Source of the DNA: Bacteroidales bacterium
Lineage (GTDB): Bacteria; Bacteroidota; Bacteroidia; Bacteroidales; P3
Assembly: GCA_017545365.1 (NCBI GenBank)
Contig: JAFWOP010000018.1
Location: forward strand, 1-29,211
Length of the DNA: 29,211 nt
Reading direction: 5' to 3'
This document shows, one piece after another, positions 8,214 through 15,932 of this stretch; the first letter of the stretch is position 1; the number at the start of each line of letters is the position of its first letter. Position numbers and translations under genes: made by a program. A model generated the notes under the pieces. It saw only the letters and a program-made list of their open reading frames with translations, was not told the origin of the DNA and did not search any database.

Positions 8214-8933
8214 ATGAAACGTAATCTTTTATCCGCTATCGCCGCTGTGGCCATAGCCGTGACCCTGTCCGCCTGCTGCGGCAACAAGAACGAGTCGGAA
8301 GAGACTTCCGCCTGCTGCAACGCTCAGCAAAAATGCGCCCCCGTGGAGCTCAAGAGCGTGGCCGAACGCACCAATATGGGTGCCAAGATATTCGTCACAC
8401 CCCAACCGGCCCTGATGATTGGCACTTATGACGAAAACGGCAACCCCGATGTGATGATGGCCGCCTGGGGTGGCCAGTGCGACGGCAACCAGGTCTGTTT
8501 CCGCCTCTCGCCCCACCGCACCACCACCAACCTGCGTGCCACCCGCGAGTTCACCCTCAGCTATGCCACCACCCGCGACGTGGCCGAGAGCGACTATTTC
8601 GGCACCGTGTCGGCCAACGATGTGCCCGACAAGATTGCCCGCACCGGCTTCACCGTCACCAAGAGCCAGAACATCAACGCACCCATCATCGACCAGTACC
8701 CGCTGACCCTCGAATGCCGTGTGGTAGAGATTATGGACCGTGGCAATGACGGCTGCTTCGTTATCGGCGAAGTGGTCAACACCATTGCCGACCCGGCCAT
8801 CCTCACCGACGGCCGCATCGACCTCGACAAGCTGCAGCCCATCGTCTTCGATGCCTCCATCCCCGCCTACCGCACCGTGGGCGACACCGTGGGCAAGGCC
8901 TGGGGTGCCGGTCAGGTCTTCGTGCAGAAGTAA
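8214..8933 (+). CDS. Flavin reductase-like FMN-binding split-barrel lipoprotein
   Basis: 239 aa. Residues 1-21 are a lipoprotein signal (KR, hydrophobic core, LSAC with Cys21). The mature N-terminus is cysteine-rich (CC, ACC, KC) before an FMN-binding split barrel: PALMIGTYDENGNPDVMMAAWGG, then SPHRTTTNLRATREFTLSYAT, then AESDYFGTVSANDVPDKIARTGFT. These match the flavin reductase/DIM6-NTAB family, which binds FMN and passes electrons or hydride. Most family members are cytoplasmic, so an anchored exported form is unusual, though the signal is convincing. The substrate is unknown. It is probably co-transcribed with the DUF5714 gene. Confidence 0.87.
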   Translation: MKRNLLSAIAAVAIAVTLSACCGNKNESEETSACCNAQQKCAPVELKSVAERTNMGAKIFVTPQPALMIGTYDENGNPDVMMAAWGGQCDGNQVCFRLSPHRTTTNLRATREFTLSYATTRDVAESDYFGTVSANDVPDKIARTGFTVTKSQNINAPIIDQYPLTLECRVVEIMDRGNDGCFVIGEVVNTIADPAILTDGRIDLDKLQPIVFDASIPAYRTVGDTVGKAWGAGQVFVQK

Positions 8934-8976
8934 TCCCCAATCGGCCATCAAGCCGACATTACAATCTATCTCACAA

Positions 8977-9008
8977 CTACGCCCTCGAACCGCGGTTCGA
9001 GGGCGTAG
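8977..9008. terminator. Perfect 32-bp palindrome, bidirectional terminator
   Basis: CTACGCCCTCGAACCG is followed directly by its reverse complement. It lies 44 nt after the flavin-reductase-like gene and before the end of the convergent MenA gene, the right place for a shared terminator. U-tracts are short on both sides. The following 9009-9167 is AT-rich with further small inverted repeats (cttat/ataag, cctag). Confidence 0.6.
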
Positions 9009-9167
9009 CTTATCAGTGCATAAGCTTCTTATTGACTCTTTATAAGCACCTTATGAGACCCTTTTAGGCTCATGTATCCTAGAAGGATCTTAGACTTTCC
9101 TAGTATTATCTTATAATAGGCGAAGGCGCTGCGGGCATATGAGGGATGACGCAATAAAGGCCGCCGG

Positions 9168-10073
9168 TTATCGGGCGCAGAGGAGCATGCCGCCGCCCGC
9201 CAGCAGGGTGAAAGCGAAGGTGCTGATGACCAGCAGCGGGAGCAGGGGGTCGAGCTCGCGGTCCTGACGGTGCCACACGCCGTGCAGGTGTTTCACATAC
9301 AGCGGCAGGGTGAGGAGGTAGAGCCAGGCCGTCCAGCGGGTGGCGGTGAGAGCCGTGTATGTGGCCATTGCTATCCATCCGAAGGCAATCAGCAGCGTCT
9401 GGTAGAGGCGGGCGCGGTGGAGGCCGAGCTTTAATGCCACCGTGGTGCGGTTGGCGGCGTCGGTCTTCATGTCGCGGATGTTGTTCACGTTCAGCACCGC
9501 GATGCTGAAGAGGCCGATGGCGCTGGCGGGCAGCAGCACCAGCGGGTTGGTGAGGTCGTGGGTGTTTATATAGTAGCCTCCGATTACGGACACCAGGCCG
9601 AAGAAGACGAACACGTAGAAGTCGCCCCAACCGCGGTAGCCGTAGGGGTTTTTGCCCAAGGTGTAGCGCATGGCGGCGGTGATGGCGGCGGCGCCGAGCA
9701 ACACCAGCAGCAGCGGCTCTACGCCGAAGAGGGTGCCGCAAGAGCACACTATCATGCCCAGCCCGCTGAGGGCGCAGCAGCAGACGATGATGGCTATGAG
9801 CCGCTTCATCTGTGGTATGGTCATATCGCCGTCCTGAAGGGGGTAGCGGATGCCTTGGCGGTCGGCGGTGTCAGTGCCTTGGAGGGTGTCGCCCAGCTCG
9901 TTGGAGAGGTTGGAGATGATTTGCAGCAGGGCGGTAGTGGTCAAAAGCAGCACCACGGTTCCTGCTGCGAGGGGCTGATGGGTGGCGGCGATGAAGGTGC
10001 CCATCACCACACCGGACAAAGAGAGCGGGATGGTGCGAAGGCGCATGGAGCGGATACAGGCTTTGAGTTTCAT
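9168..10073 (-). CDS. menA: 1,4-dihydroxy-2-naphthoate polyprenyltransferase
   Basis: 301 aa integral membrane prenyltransferase of the UbiA family. It attaches the polyprenyl tail to 1,4-dihydroxy-2-naphthoate, giving demethylmenaquinone. The first aspartate-rich motif is at residues 58-71 (NELGDTLQGTDTAD) and the second is NNIRDMKTDAAN at about 195-206; both bind the Mg-diphosphate substrate. Eight or nine hydrophobic segments are evident (for example TVVLLLTTTALLQII and LLALLVLLGAA-type stretches). It follows menG by 28 nt in the same direction, so the last two menaquinone steps form an operon. Confidence 0.93.
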   Translation of the reverse strand: MKLKACIRSMRLRTIPLSLSGVVMGTFIAATHQPLAAGTVVLLLTTTALLQIISNLSNELGDTLQGTDTADRQGIRYPLQDGDMTIPQMKRLIAIIVCCCALSGLGMIVCSCGTLFGVEPLLLVLLGAAAITAAMRYTLGKNPYGYRGWGDFYVFVFFGLVSVIGGYYINTHDLTNPLVLLPASAIGLFSIAVLNVNNIRDMKTDAANRTTVALKLGLHRARLYQTLLIAFGWIAMATYTALTATRWTAWLYLLTLPLYVKHLHGVWHRQDRELDPLLPLLVISTFAFTLLAGGGMLLCAR

Positions 10074-10101
10074 ATAGTTAGTAGGTTTTTCGTTTGATGG
10101 G

Positions 10102-10815
10102 TTATTTCTCTCCTATGTACATGCGGCAGATGCCGAGGGTGAAGGCCTTGTGGCGCACCTGGCGGTAGCCGCAGCCCCGCATGATGGCCATCCACTCGTC
10201 GCGTCTGGGGAAGCTGGCCACGGAGGCGGGCAGATAGCGGTAGGCGGCCTTGTCGCCCGACATCCAGCCGCCGATGTGGGGCAGCACCTGGGTGAAATAG
10301 AAGTTGTAGCACCACCGAATCAGCGGGTTGGCAGGGAGTGAGAGCTCCAGTATCACCAGCCGTCCGCCCGGCCGGAGGACGCGCAGGATTTCGCGCAGGG
10401 CCTGTTCGCGGTGTTCGAAGTTGCGGATGCCGAAGGCGATGGTTGCACGGTCGAAGCTGTCGTCAGCGAAACGCATCTGCTCGCTGTTGCCCTGCTCGCA
10501 GCTGATGCGGTCGGCGAGTCCTTGTTCGTCCACCTTGTGTCGCATCACCTGCAGCATGCCTTCGGTGAGGTCGATGCCCAGCACCTGGGTGTCGGGGTGA
10601 GCGTGGCGGGCGATGGCGATGCTGTAGTCGCCGGTGCCGCAGGCGATGTCGAGTATTTGTTGGGGCTGGCTGCGGTTCACAATCCAGCGCAGCGAGCGCC
10701 GCCGCCAGGTGTGGTCGATGCCCAGCGACAGCAAGTGGTTCAAGCGGTCGTAAGTAGGTGCAATAGAGTTGAACAAAAGTTCCGTACTCTCAGTCTTTGG
10801 TCCTTGCATGCTCAT
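10102..10815 (-). CDS. menG: Demethylmenaquinone methyltransferase
   Basis: 237 aa class I SAM methyltransferase of the UbiE/MenG family, which makes the final C-methylation of menaquinone. Family marks: LFNSIAPTYDRLNHLLSLG at residues 14-32, SAM motif LDIACGTGD at 55-63, GIDLTEGML, and the UbiE signature AFGIRNFEHREQAL with LRVLRPGGRLVILE. Start 10815 (MSMQ) or the ATG two codons on. The stop of a gene fragment lies only one base upstream (10817), which suggests that foreign DNA has been joined exactly ahead of this core gene, so its original promoter may have been replaced. Confidence 0.94.
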   Translation of the reverse strand: MSMQGPKTESTELLFNSIAPTYDRLNHLLSLGIDHTWRRRSLRWIVNRSQPQQILDIACGTGDYSIAIARHAHPDTQVLGIDLTEGMLQVMRHKVDEQGLADRISCEQGNSEQMRFADDSFDRATIAFGIRNFEHREQALREILRVLRPGGRLVILELSLPANPLIRWCYNFYFTQVLPHIGGWMSGDKAAYRYLPASVASFPRRDEWMAIMRGCGYRQVRHKAFTLGICRMYIGEK

Positions 10816-10816
10816 T

Positions 10817-10996
10817 TTATTCGTTTGCGTCCTTCTTTATTATTTCCCAATGCCCACCTTTGTTAAGCCCCACACGGCGTTTTAATAAGGATTCTTTGTT
10901 ATAGTAGTTAATATCAAATTCGATTGACGGTAATTGAGACGGTTCGATTGGCACAATATCGCTGGCGTTTTTGGATGGCAAGACAAACTTATTCAT
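10817..10996 (-). pseudogene. C-terminal gene scar resembling an AlbA_2 protein tail
   Basis: 59 codons from ATG 10996; the same frame is open further up, without a start, to about 11113, overlapping the end of the nuclease gene. The last ~20 residues (RRVGLNKGGHWEIIKKD) match the tail of the broken AlbA_2 protein at 1620 (RRVGPDKGGHWEVIVQG), and the DNA matches too (10835-10880 against 1637-1690). The earlier part (FVLPSKNASDIVPIEPS) does not look like a winged helix, so the fragment is chimeric or decayed. It ends one base before menG. Confidence 0.5.
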
Positions 10997-11097
10997 TGCT
11001 TGAATAGTAAGTTCAGTTAATAATAATCTCGGTCTTTTAGATTGAGAAGTTGCTTCATGTATTGTTTGTGAATTATTCGATGGTATTGCATAATAAA

Positions 11098-12663
11098 CTA
11101 CAAAAGTGAATACACAATTTCACGTCCAATAATTTGCTTTAGCTTTGCTCCTTCAGTTTCATCAGAAAAGATCTTCGCCCAATGATTCTCATATACAGGG
11201 TTATTAAGGTCGGAAGAACCATTTATGTCTATATGATAAACAATAATACGTTCTTCATCGCAGATGGCCATGATAGATGCGCGAAGCATACGAGCATAAG
11301 ATAACCCTTGTCGGAATGCATTCTGCATTTCTGTCATTGAAGACATGTCGTGTTTTGCTTCGATAACCATTGGAGCATGTTCAAAGTGATGTTCTCCATT
11401 GGCGAAGAATACGAAATCTGGTATGGCTTTTTCTTTGCGTCCAGCTTTGAGTGAAAGTTGACACGTCCAATCAGCTTCGGTATATCCTAGTTTGCGTAGG
11501 GCTGGAATAAGTATGTTTTCTTCCACATCATGCTCATTCTGTATGGTGCCAAAATCCACTGCCGAACCATCGAATAAATGAGGCAGCGCTGACGTGTCAC
11601 CGCCTCGCTCTTCTATCATTCGCAACAACTCGGAATAGTCTTTGGCAGTGAGTTCCCAACCGTTGACACCTTGTAGATTCTTTCGAACTATAGGGATTTG
11701 TGAGAAATAGGAGTCGGTTTTCAAGTCATTGTATGTGATGGGCGGCACCTTTACACCGTCACGAACATGTGTCCGACAATGGTAATAGTCGAATGGGTTG
11801 AACATACCAGCGGTATCGGCTCTCCAAACGGAGTGTATATAACTACGCGGATTACGGGCGTATATTACTACGATGTCGCCACGTCTGGTACGTTCGTTAC
11901 AAGCCCAAATATTAGTTGGATTAATTGCAGACTCATCATTCCCAAGAGTATCAAGGTATTTAAAATCATCACCGCTTGCTCCTGTTAGCCAAACATTTGT
12001 CGGGCTTGGCAGTTCCTGCGATTGTTTCCTATCCCCATCAAACATTGTAGCAAAATCGTATATGGCCGCACAAGTTTCTTCATCGGTCAGTTCATTTTCA
12101 TCTTGGAAATCTGCTATCGCTGCACATAAGTCAAAATAATAAATACAATGGTCTTGATGTTTTGTTGAAGAGGATACTGGCGGTAATTCCAAGCCGAGAG
12201 CCTCACAGTTGTGCAGAAATACGTCGTGTCTCAATGGCAAAAGAATTGGCTTAAAGAATCCACTCTCGTAGCAATATAGAAACAAAGATTGAAAAGGTAT
12301 AACTGATGCTTTATTTCTGTAATCTCCTTGTCGTATCAATTTCGCCATTGGATCATCGCTAAATGATACAGACCCATCTTTCTCATAATCGGGAATGATA
12401 AGTTCATATTGCTTTACGAAATCAACCCAACTTTCACGTGTCAACTCTCCTGCCCATAATCCTCGTGCATAAGCATTATCGCAAAATATTGGAATATAGT
12501 TATGTACCATATCTATCGGTATGTCACATCCCCATATCTTTGCATATTCTATTAACGCATCAACGAAACCTCTAATGTCTGTGTCCTCCTTTATGGAGAA
12601 AAGATTTATGACTTGTTTTCCTCTTTCAGAGTTGCGATACAATTCGAATAGTTGTTTGTTCAT
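11098..12663 (-). CDS. EVE-like domain plus PD-(D/E)xK nuclease, candidate modification-dependent restriction enzyme
   Basis: 521 aa from ATG 12663 (MNKQLFELYRN); an ATG eight codons upstream is less likely. Residues ~1-210 are an unassigned helical domain. Residues ~220-350 look like an EVE/PUA fold: NVWLTGASGDD, then NIWACNERTRRGDIVVIYARN, SYIHSVWRA, and PPITYNDLKTDSYFSQIPIVRKN. The C-terminal ~150 residues look like the HsdR N-terminal-type nuclease: VEENILIPALRKLGY, then IPDFVFF...MVIEAKH, giving the PD...ExK catalytic set. EVE domains bind modified bases, so cutting of DNA carrying modified cytosine (type IV restriction) is the natural prediction. The domain calls come from pattern recognition, not a search. 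Confidence 0.72.
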   Translation of the reverse strand: MNKQLFELYRNSERGKQVINLFSIKEDTDIRGFVDALIEYAKIWGCDIPIDMVHNYIPIFCDNAYARGLWAGELTRESWVDFVKQYELIIPDYEKDGSVSFSDDPMAKLIRQGDYRNKASVIPFQSLFLYCYESGFFKPILLPLRHDVFLHNCEALGLELPPVSSSTKHQDHCIYYFDLCAAIADFQDENELTDEETCAAIYDFATMFDGDRKQSQELPSPTNVWLTGASGDDFKYLDTLGNDESAINPTNIWACNERTRRGDIVVIYARNPRSYIHSVWRADTAGMFNPFDYYHCRTHVRDGVKVPPITYNDLKTDSYFSQIPIVRKNLQGVNGWELTAKDYSELLRMIEERGGDTSALPHLFDGSAVDFGTIQNEHDVEENILIPALRKLGYTEADWTCQLSLKAGRKEKAIPDFVFFANGEHHFEHAPMVIEAKHDMSSMTEMQNAFRQGLSYARMLRASIMAICDEERIIVYHIDINGSSDLNNPVYENHWAKIFSDETEGAKLKQIIGREIVYSLL

Positions 12664-12789
12664 TTTATTGTTGTTTAATATTATCAAATATGTTTAAGAT
12701 ACTGCCAAGCACGTAGATATTTTGCTAAGTTCTACATTTCCAGAAGTGTAATTATGGGCATACGGCGGATGTCCATTTTGTCCTCTAAG

Positions 12790-13098
12790 TCAAATTATAA
12801 TCGGACAATATTCTGGGTCAATAACCACATCAGCAAGTAATTTCGCGTAATGCACTACACGCCCTTTTCCGCTCCAATCATCTTCAATGTATGGTTCTGA
12901 GCGAAAGTAACCACTCATGCAGATACCAGTCTTTCCTTCGCCACATCGAATCCAGAAAAAGCGATCACCACGATGAGCTTCTTTGTAATCCCAAACGGCC
13001 CAATTCTCCACATGCCCACCTTCTTTCAGGCTGTTTCTCAACTGTTCAATTTTATAGTTTGAGATTTTGGGGTTCCAAAATAGAATAAATGTATTCAC
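12790..13098 (-). CDS. Small EVE/PUA-like hypothetical protein
   Basis: About 102 aa. The ATG at 13131 cannot be used, because its first codons are the -7 box TATTTTTG (13121-13128); I therefore chose GTG 13098 (VNTFILFWNPKISNYK). The sequence has an EVE/PUA-like run: WAVWDYKEAHRGDRFFWIRCGEGKTGICMSGYF, then DWSGKGRVVHYAKLLADVVIDPEY. It stops abruptly at PIII, and relatives I recall continue further, so it may be truncated at its C-terminus. It lies ahead of the EVE-nuclease gene in the same direction and could supply a second modified-base reader. The function is unproven. Confidence 0.6.
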   Translation of the reverse strand: MNTFILFWNPKISNYKIEQLRNSLKEGGHVENWAVWDYKEAHRGDRFFWIRCGEGKTGICMSGYFRSEPYIEDDWSGKGRVVHYAKLLADVVIDPEYCPIII

Positions 13099-13120
13099 TT
13101 TCTTAATATGTTTTTGATTG

Positions 13121-13151
13121 CAAAAATACACATTTTTTCTTGAATGGCAAA
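13121..13151 (-). promoter_or_regulatory. Consensus Bacteroidetes promoter for the EVE gene pair
   Basis: On the minus strand TTTG (13148-13151), exactly 19 nt, then TATTTTTG (13121-13128). The same 40-bp block, with about three differences, drives the helicase gene at 28387-28417. The -33 box lies inside the long direct repeat. Confidence 0.75.
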
Positions 13152-13229
13152 ATATTATTTGCTCTAATATAAGAGATGACTGAATTTTGTCAATCCGGAT
13201 GTTTGGAGAATCCGAACTACCTCCTTCTT
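13131..13229. repeat. Long direct repeat, left copy
   Basis: Matches 28741-28840 with one extra T in the T-run and one substitution; 13139-13222 is identical over 84 bp. It covers the last ~20 codons of the 58-aa gene and the -33 box of the promoter next to it. With its partner it brackets the whole 15-kb operon in direct orientation. Confidence 0.9.
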
Positions 13230-13340
13230 GATAATATTCTCCTCCAGTTCGCTTACCTGCTTTTCGAGATCTTCATTTAATGAGAGACCTTCTTTCCGCA
13301 ATGTTTCCATTGCCTTGTATAAATCGCTGAGTCGTGACAT
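13164..13340 (-). CDS. 58-aa hypothetical protein following the DUF1016 nuclease
   Basis: MSRLSDLYKAMETLRKEG then a charged helical stretch (LEKQVSELEENIIKKEVV), ending KFSHLLY. It starts 6 nt after the DUF1016 stop, so it is probably co-translated. It is likely a short helical or coiled-coil protein; I do not recognise a family. Its C-terminal codons fall in the long direct repeat, and a copy of just that end survives at 28775-28850, which shows that a second such gene once existed. Confidence 0.6.
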   Translation of the reverse strand: MSRLSDLYKAMETLRKEGLSLNEDLEKQVSELEENIIKKEVVRILQTSGLTKFSHLLY

Positions 13341-13346
13341 AAGCTA

Positions 13347-14525
13347 TTATTGATTATCTTTGATGAATGAGCAGTATTCTTCAAGGGATTTCCGCATCAC
13401 CTCTTGTGGTATCAGTTTTCGTTGGTATTCTGCCACCATTGTAGGACTAAGTGAGCGACTCAATGTATACTCAACCATACTGCGATCTGCTGATGGACAG
13501 AGGATAATGCCGATACTTGGATTCTCATTATCTCGTTTTACATCTCTGTCAAGAGCCTCCAGATACATGTCCATCTTGCCGACAAACTCGGGTTGAAAAC
13601 CAACTGCTTTCAACTCAATTGCCACCAGACACTGTAATGCCCGATGATAGAAAAGAAGGTCTATTCGTTTAGTGGAGCCACCAACTTGAACTCCGTATTC
13701 GCTGTCAACAAAAAGGAAGTCTTTACCCAATTCCAGAATGAATTCTTTCATGTGCTCAAGAAGCCCTTTGTGAAGGTGGTGCTCATTGTGTTTTGCTGGA
13801 AGACCCAGGAAATCCACCAAGGCTTTGTCCTTTAGCAAGTACTCAGAACTGGGGTAGTCTCTCAGTAATTGTGGTGACAACATCTTCTCCTTGTCGAGAA
13901 GGGTGGAATATGTCTGATTGACAATGCAACGACGTAACTCTCTTAATTTTAACCTTTCACGGTAAGAGTAGAGCATATAAAACACACGCTCTTCGTTCGA
14001 TTTGCATCTGTTTAGTATTTCAATATGGTTAGTAAACGATGTTACTGCAAGAACGGCTGGAAAAGGCAATGCAAATTGTGCAGTCGGCGACTGCACAATT
14101 ACGGCATCTTCATTTTGTGCAGTCAGTGACTGCACTATTTCATTCTGACCATGAGCAACAGATTGTGCAATTGGCAATTGCAATAATGTGTCCACATGTA
14201 GGGTGTCAATAAAACCAAGGAAAGATTCTGAGCTGTACGTTTCATAGAAACCCACCATATTGTACAAGTTTCTTTTGCTATATCCTTTCCTTCTTGGATT
14301 CATGCGTTTCAGATAGTCGGCTAATTCGCTAACCACCTTGGCTCCCCACTGGGCAGACTTCAATTGTTGAGAAATGTATTGCCCCACCTCCCAATTTGTC
14401 AGCAACGCCTCAATATTCACTTTGGCGATAGCCGATGAACGGTGTCGTTCTATCAGTGAATTGACATACTCAAACTGCTGTTCCAGTTTTGTCAGATTCG
14501 GTATAGTTGGTATTGTCTTGCTCAT
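13347..14525 (-). CDS. PD-(D/E)xK nuclease, DUF1016 (YhcG-type)
   Basis: 392 aa. The N-terminal DUF1016 domain (residues ~15-105) has NWEVGQYISQ, WGAKVVSELADYLKR and GYSKRNLYNMVGFYETY. The C-terminal nuclease domain (~230-390) has the catalytic set RIDLLFYHR...CLVAIELK (D289, E304, K306) followed by FQPEFVGKMDMYLEALD. Such proteins have been linked to restriction-like and Holliday-junction-type nuclease activities. Between the domains (~115-150) lies a Q/A-rich linker (IAQSVAHGQ, IVQSLTAQ, IVQSPTAQ) encoded by three DNA palindromes. Its ATG overlaps the stop of the truncated DUF4062 gene by 4 nt. The gene is full length and looks intact. Confidence 0.9.
   Translation of the reverse strand: MSKTIPTIPNLTKLEQQFEYVNSLIERHRSSAIAKVNIEALLTNWEVGQYISQQLKSAQWGAKVVSELADYLKRMNPRRKGYSKRNLYNMVGFYETYSSESFLGFIDTLHVDTLLQLPIAQSVAHGQNEIVQSLTAQNEDAVIVQSPTAQFALPFPAVLAVTSFTNHIEILNRCKSNEERVFYMLYSYRERLKLRELRRCIVNQTYSTLLDKEKMLSPQLLRDYPSSEYLLKDKALVDFLGLPAKHNEHHLHKGLLEHMKEFILELGKDFLFVDSEYGVQVGGSTKRIDLLFYHRALQCLVAIELKAVGFQPEFVGKMDMYLEALDRDVKRDNENPSIGIILCPSADRSMVEYTLSRSLSPTMVAEYQRKLIPQEVMRKSLEEYCSFIKDNQ
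14074..14182. repeat. Three successive DNA palindromes in the DUF1016 linker
   Basis: 14074-14100 is a perfect 13+1+13 palindrome (arm AATTGTGCAGTCG). 14117-14135 is a perfect 9+1+9 palindrome (arm GTGCAGTCA). 14166-14182 is 7+3+7 (arm TGCAATT). All three encode similar Q/T/A motifs, so a palindromic unit has spread within the coding sequence. Confidence 0.8.
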
Positions 14526-14794
14526 AATTCTATAAAGTTTTGCTGGTGATGGTTATTGTCGTCAATGTAGTTCTTGCCGTATGGTGTGCGTATGATGCCT
14601 AGGAACAAATCGCAATCCTCGACCGCTTTCAGGCAGTTCTCCAAATTGGACAGTGCGGAGTTCACTCGGATGGTGCCGAGATGCGAATTCCACTCATTGT
14701 AGCCCAAATACTTCTGCAGTATGCAGACTTGGGATATCTCATTCTCAAATCCGTAAATCGAGGTGCTGACCATTATGTTGAGTTTGGTGTTCAT
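14522..14794 (-). pseudogene. DUF4062 protein, N-terminal fragment
   Basis: 90 aa: MVSTSIYGFENEISQVCILQKYLGY, then NSALSNLENCLKAVEDCDLFLGIIRTPYGK. This is the N-terminal half of DUF4062, a TIR-like/flavodoxin-fold domain found in NLR-like and other defence proteins; complete members are usually 200 aa or more. The frame ends soon after the place where a (T)HQE helix normally begins (NNHHQQNFIEL) and overlaps the next gene by ATGA. It could be a truncated remnant or a minimal domain kept for coupling; I favour truncation. Confidence 0.65.
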
Positions 14795-14869
14795 TTAGTT
14801 TTTCTCTTCTGTTATAGAAACACTATAAGCGTCTTTAGCCAATATATATGCAGTTTTGTAAACATCCAT
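14795..14869 (-). CDS. Possible 24-aa ORF in the operon
   Basis: MDVYKTAYILAKDAY then SVSITEEKN. It begins 18 nt after the methyltransferase stop, and its TAA is followed directly by the ATG of the DUF4062 fragment (TAAATG). The spacing fits the tight packing of the rest of the operon, which is the only reason to take it seriously. It may be a leader peptide, the relic of a larger gene, or chance. Confidence 0.3.
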   Translation of the reverse strand: MDVYKTAYILAKDAYSVSITEEKN

Positions 14870-14887
14870 TTTTTTGATATAATAAAG

Positions 14888-15931
14888 TCATTTCATCCCG
14901 AACAGCTCTTTAACTCTTTCAAGAGTTGTATATTGTGCTCCAGTTCCTTTATAGATAGATTTAAAAGAAGACCAATTGTTGATAATATATTCTTTTACTT
15001 TAGCAGCACTTTCCATTGTGGATGTTTTAAGCACAATTACACAATCTGAGAGTAAATATTTTTGATGCCCATCAAGTAATGCTACTTTATTAGGATTAGG
15101 ATTGCATACACGAGGAATGACGACCCCAAATCCGCCAACACATTGTTGAGTACGAGGGGTGATATGTTTCAAGTTGACAAGTTGACCTTTTTGAATATTA
15201 GTGGTATGAATAAGAGGAAGAGCTTTTATAGAAGTGCTATATGTAAGGTTTTGCATACGAATATGACCACGGGAAACATTTTCTACAGATAATTTTGTGA
15301 AGTCAGCGGTTTGATTTGTTATATATGATGTTCTCTTATTTTTCCCAATATATACTAATACAATATTTGGAGAACATTTTTTATCAAAACAAACTCGTAT
15401 GGATTCCTCTAAAACACATGCATTGTAATTGGATTTAAGATAATTCCAAGCGTCTCGATCTTTTTGAGAATAAACGCAGCTTATTGGCAGAATAGCATAT
15501 ATACCACCCGTGGGAGATAAATATTTAATTGATTTTAGTATAAACATCATAGCAGTGCTAACCTTGAACTCTTTTTTTTCAATGTTAATTCGTTCAATAA
15601 CACTTCCTTTGCAAGTAAATGGAGGGTTAAACATGATGATGTCAAATTTTGTTTTTCTTAAAAATTGTATTTTTGCTATTGATTTATCATCTCGAAAATC
15701 GCAAACACCAAGAGACCAATTAGGGTATTCTTTTTTTATTAATGTTATTACATCTGATGATATATCAGTACCATATAAATTCACATTGTAAAACTTCTTT
15801 TTTACAGTTTTTAGCAATACCCCGTCTCCTACACAAAAGTCGATTACATTATTTATATTATTTTCTGTAATATAACTCACCAACTTTTCGGCTATAGGAA
15901 TTGGGGTGTAATATGAATCAGGACCAATCAT
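14888..15931 (-). CDS. Small N6-adenine DNA methyltransferase
   Basis: 347 aa. The N-terminal catalytic domain has a TP(I)PIAEKLV entry, SAM motif DFCVGDG (residues 31-37), a GTDISSDV acidic turn, and the amino-methyltransferase motif FNPPF (102-105). The last ~120 residues (GFGVVIPRV, YLLSDCVIVLKT, GAQYTTLERVKELF) look like a compact target-recognition region. The cysteine-containing motif I and the NPPF form are seen in orphan or phage-type N6 methylases. Its ATG follows the stop of the preceding gene by one base, so it belongs to the PRTase/ATPase module and probably marks self DNA or modifies its target. There is no nuclease domain of its own. The DNA is AT-rich. Confidence 0.82.
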   Translation of the reverse strand: MIGPDSYYTPIPIAEKLVSYITENNINNVIDFCVGDGVLLKTVKKKFYNVNLYGTDISSDVITLIKKEYPNWSLGVCDFRDDKSIAKIQFLRKTKFDIIMFNPPFTCKGSVIERINIEKKEFKVSTAMMFILKSIKYLSPTGGIYAILPISCVYSQKDRDAWNYLKSNYNACVLEESIRVCFDKKCSPNIVLVYIGKNKRTSYITNQTADFTKLSVENVSRGHIRMQNLTYSTSIKALPLIHTTNIQKGQLVNLKHITPRTQQCVGGFGVVIPRVCNPNPNKVALLDGHQKYLLSDCVIVLKTSTMESAAKVKEYIINNWSSFKSIYKGTGAQYTTLERVKELFGMK

Positions 15932-15932
15932 A

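Noticed and set aside
13099..13131. ATG 13131 as start of the small EVE-like gene
   Set aside because: The first codons are the -7 box of a perfect promoter, so this ATG would lie upstream of the transcript start.
13342..14182. Palindromic repeats considered as a CRISPR array
   Set aside because: Only three units of different length, no uniform spacers, and the region is read as protein within a DUF1016 gene.
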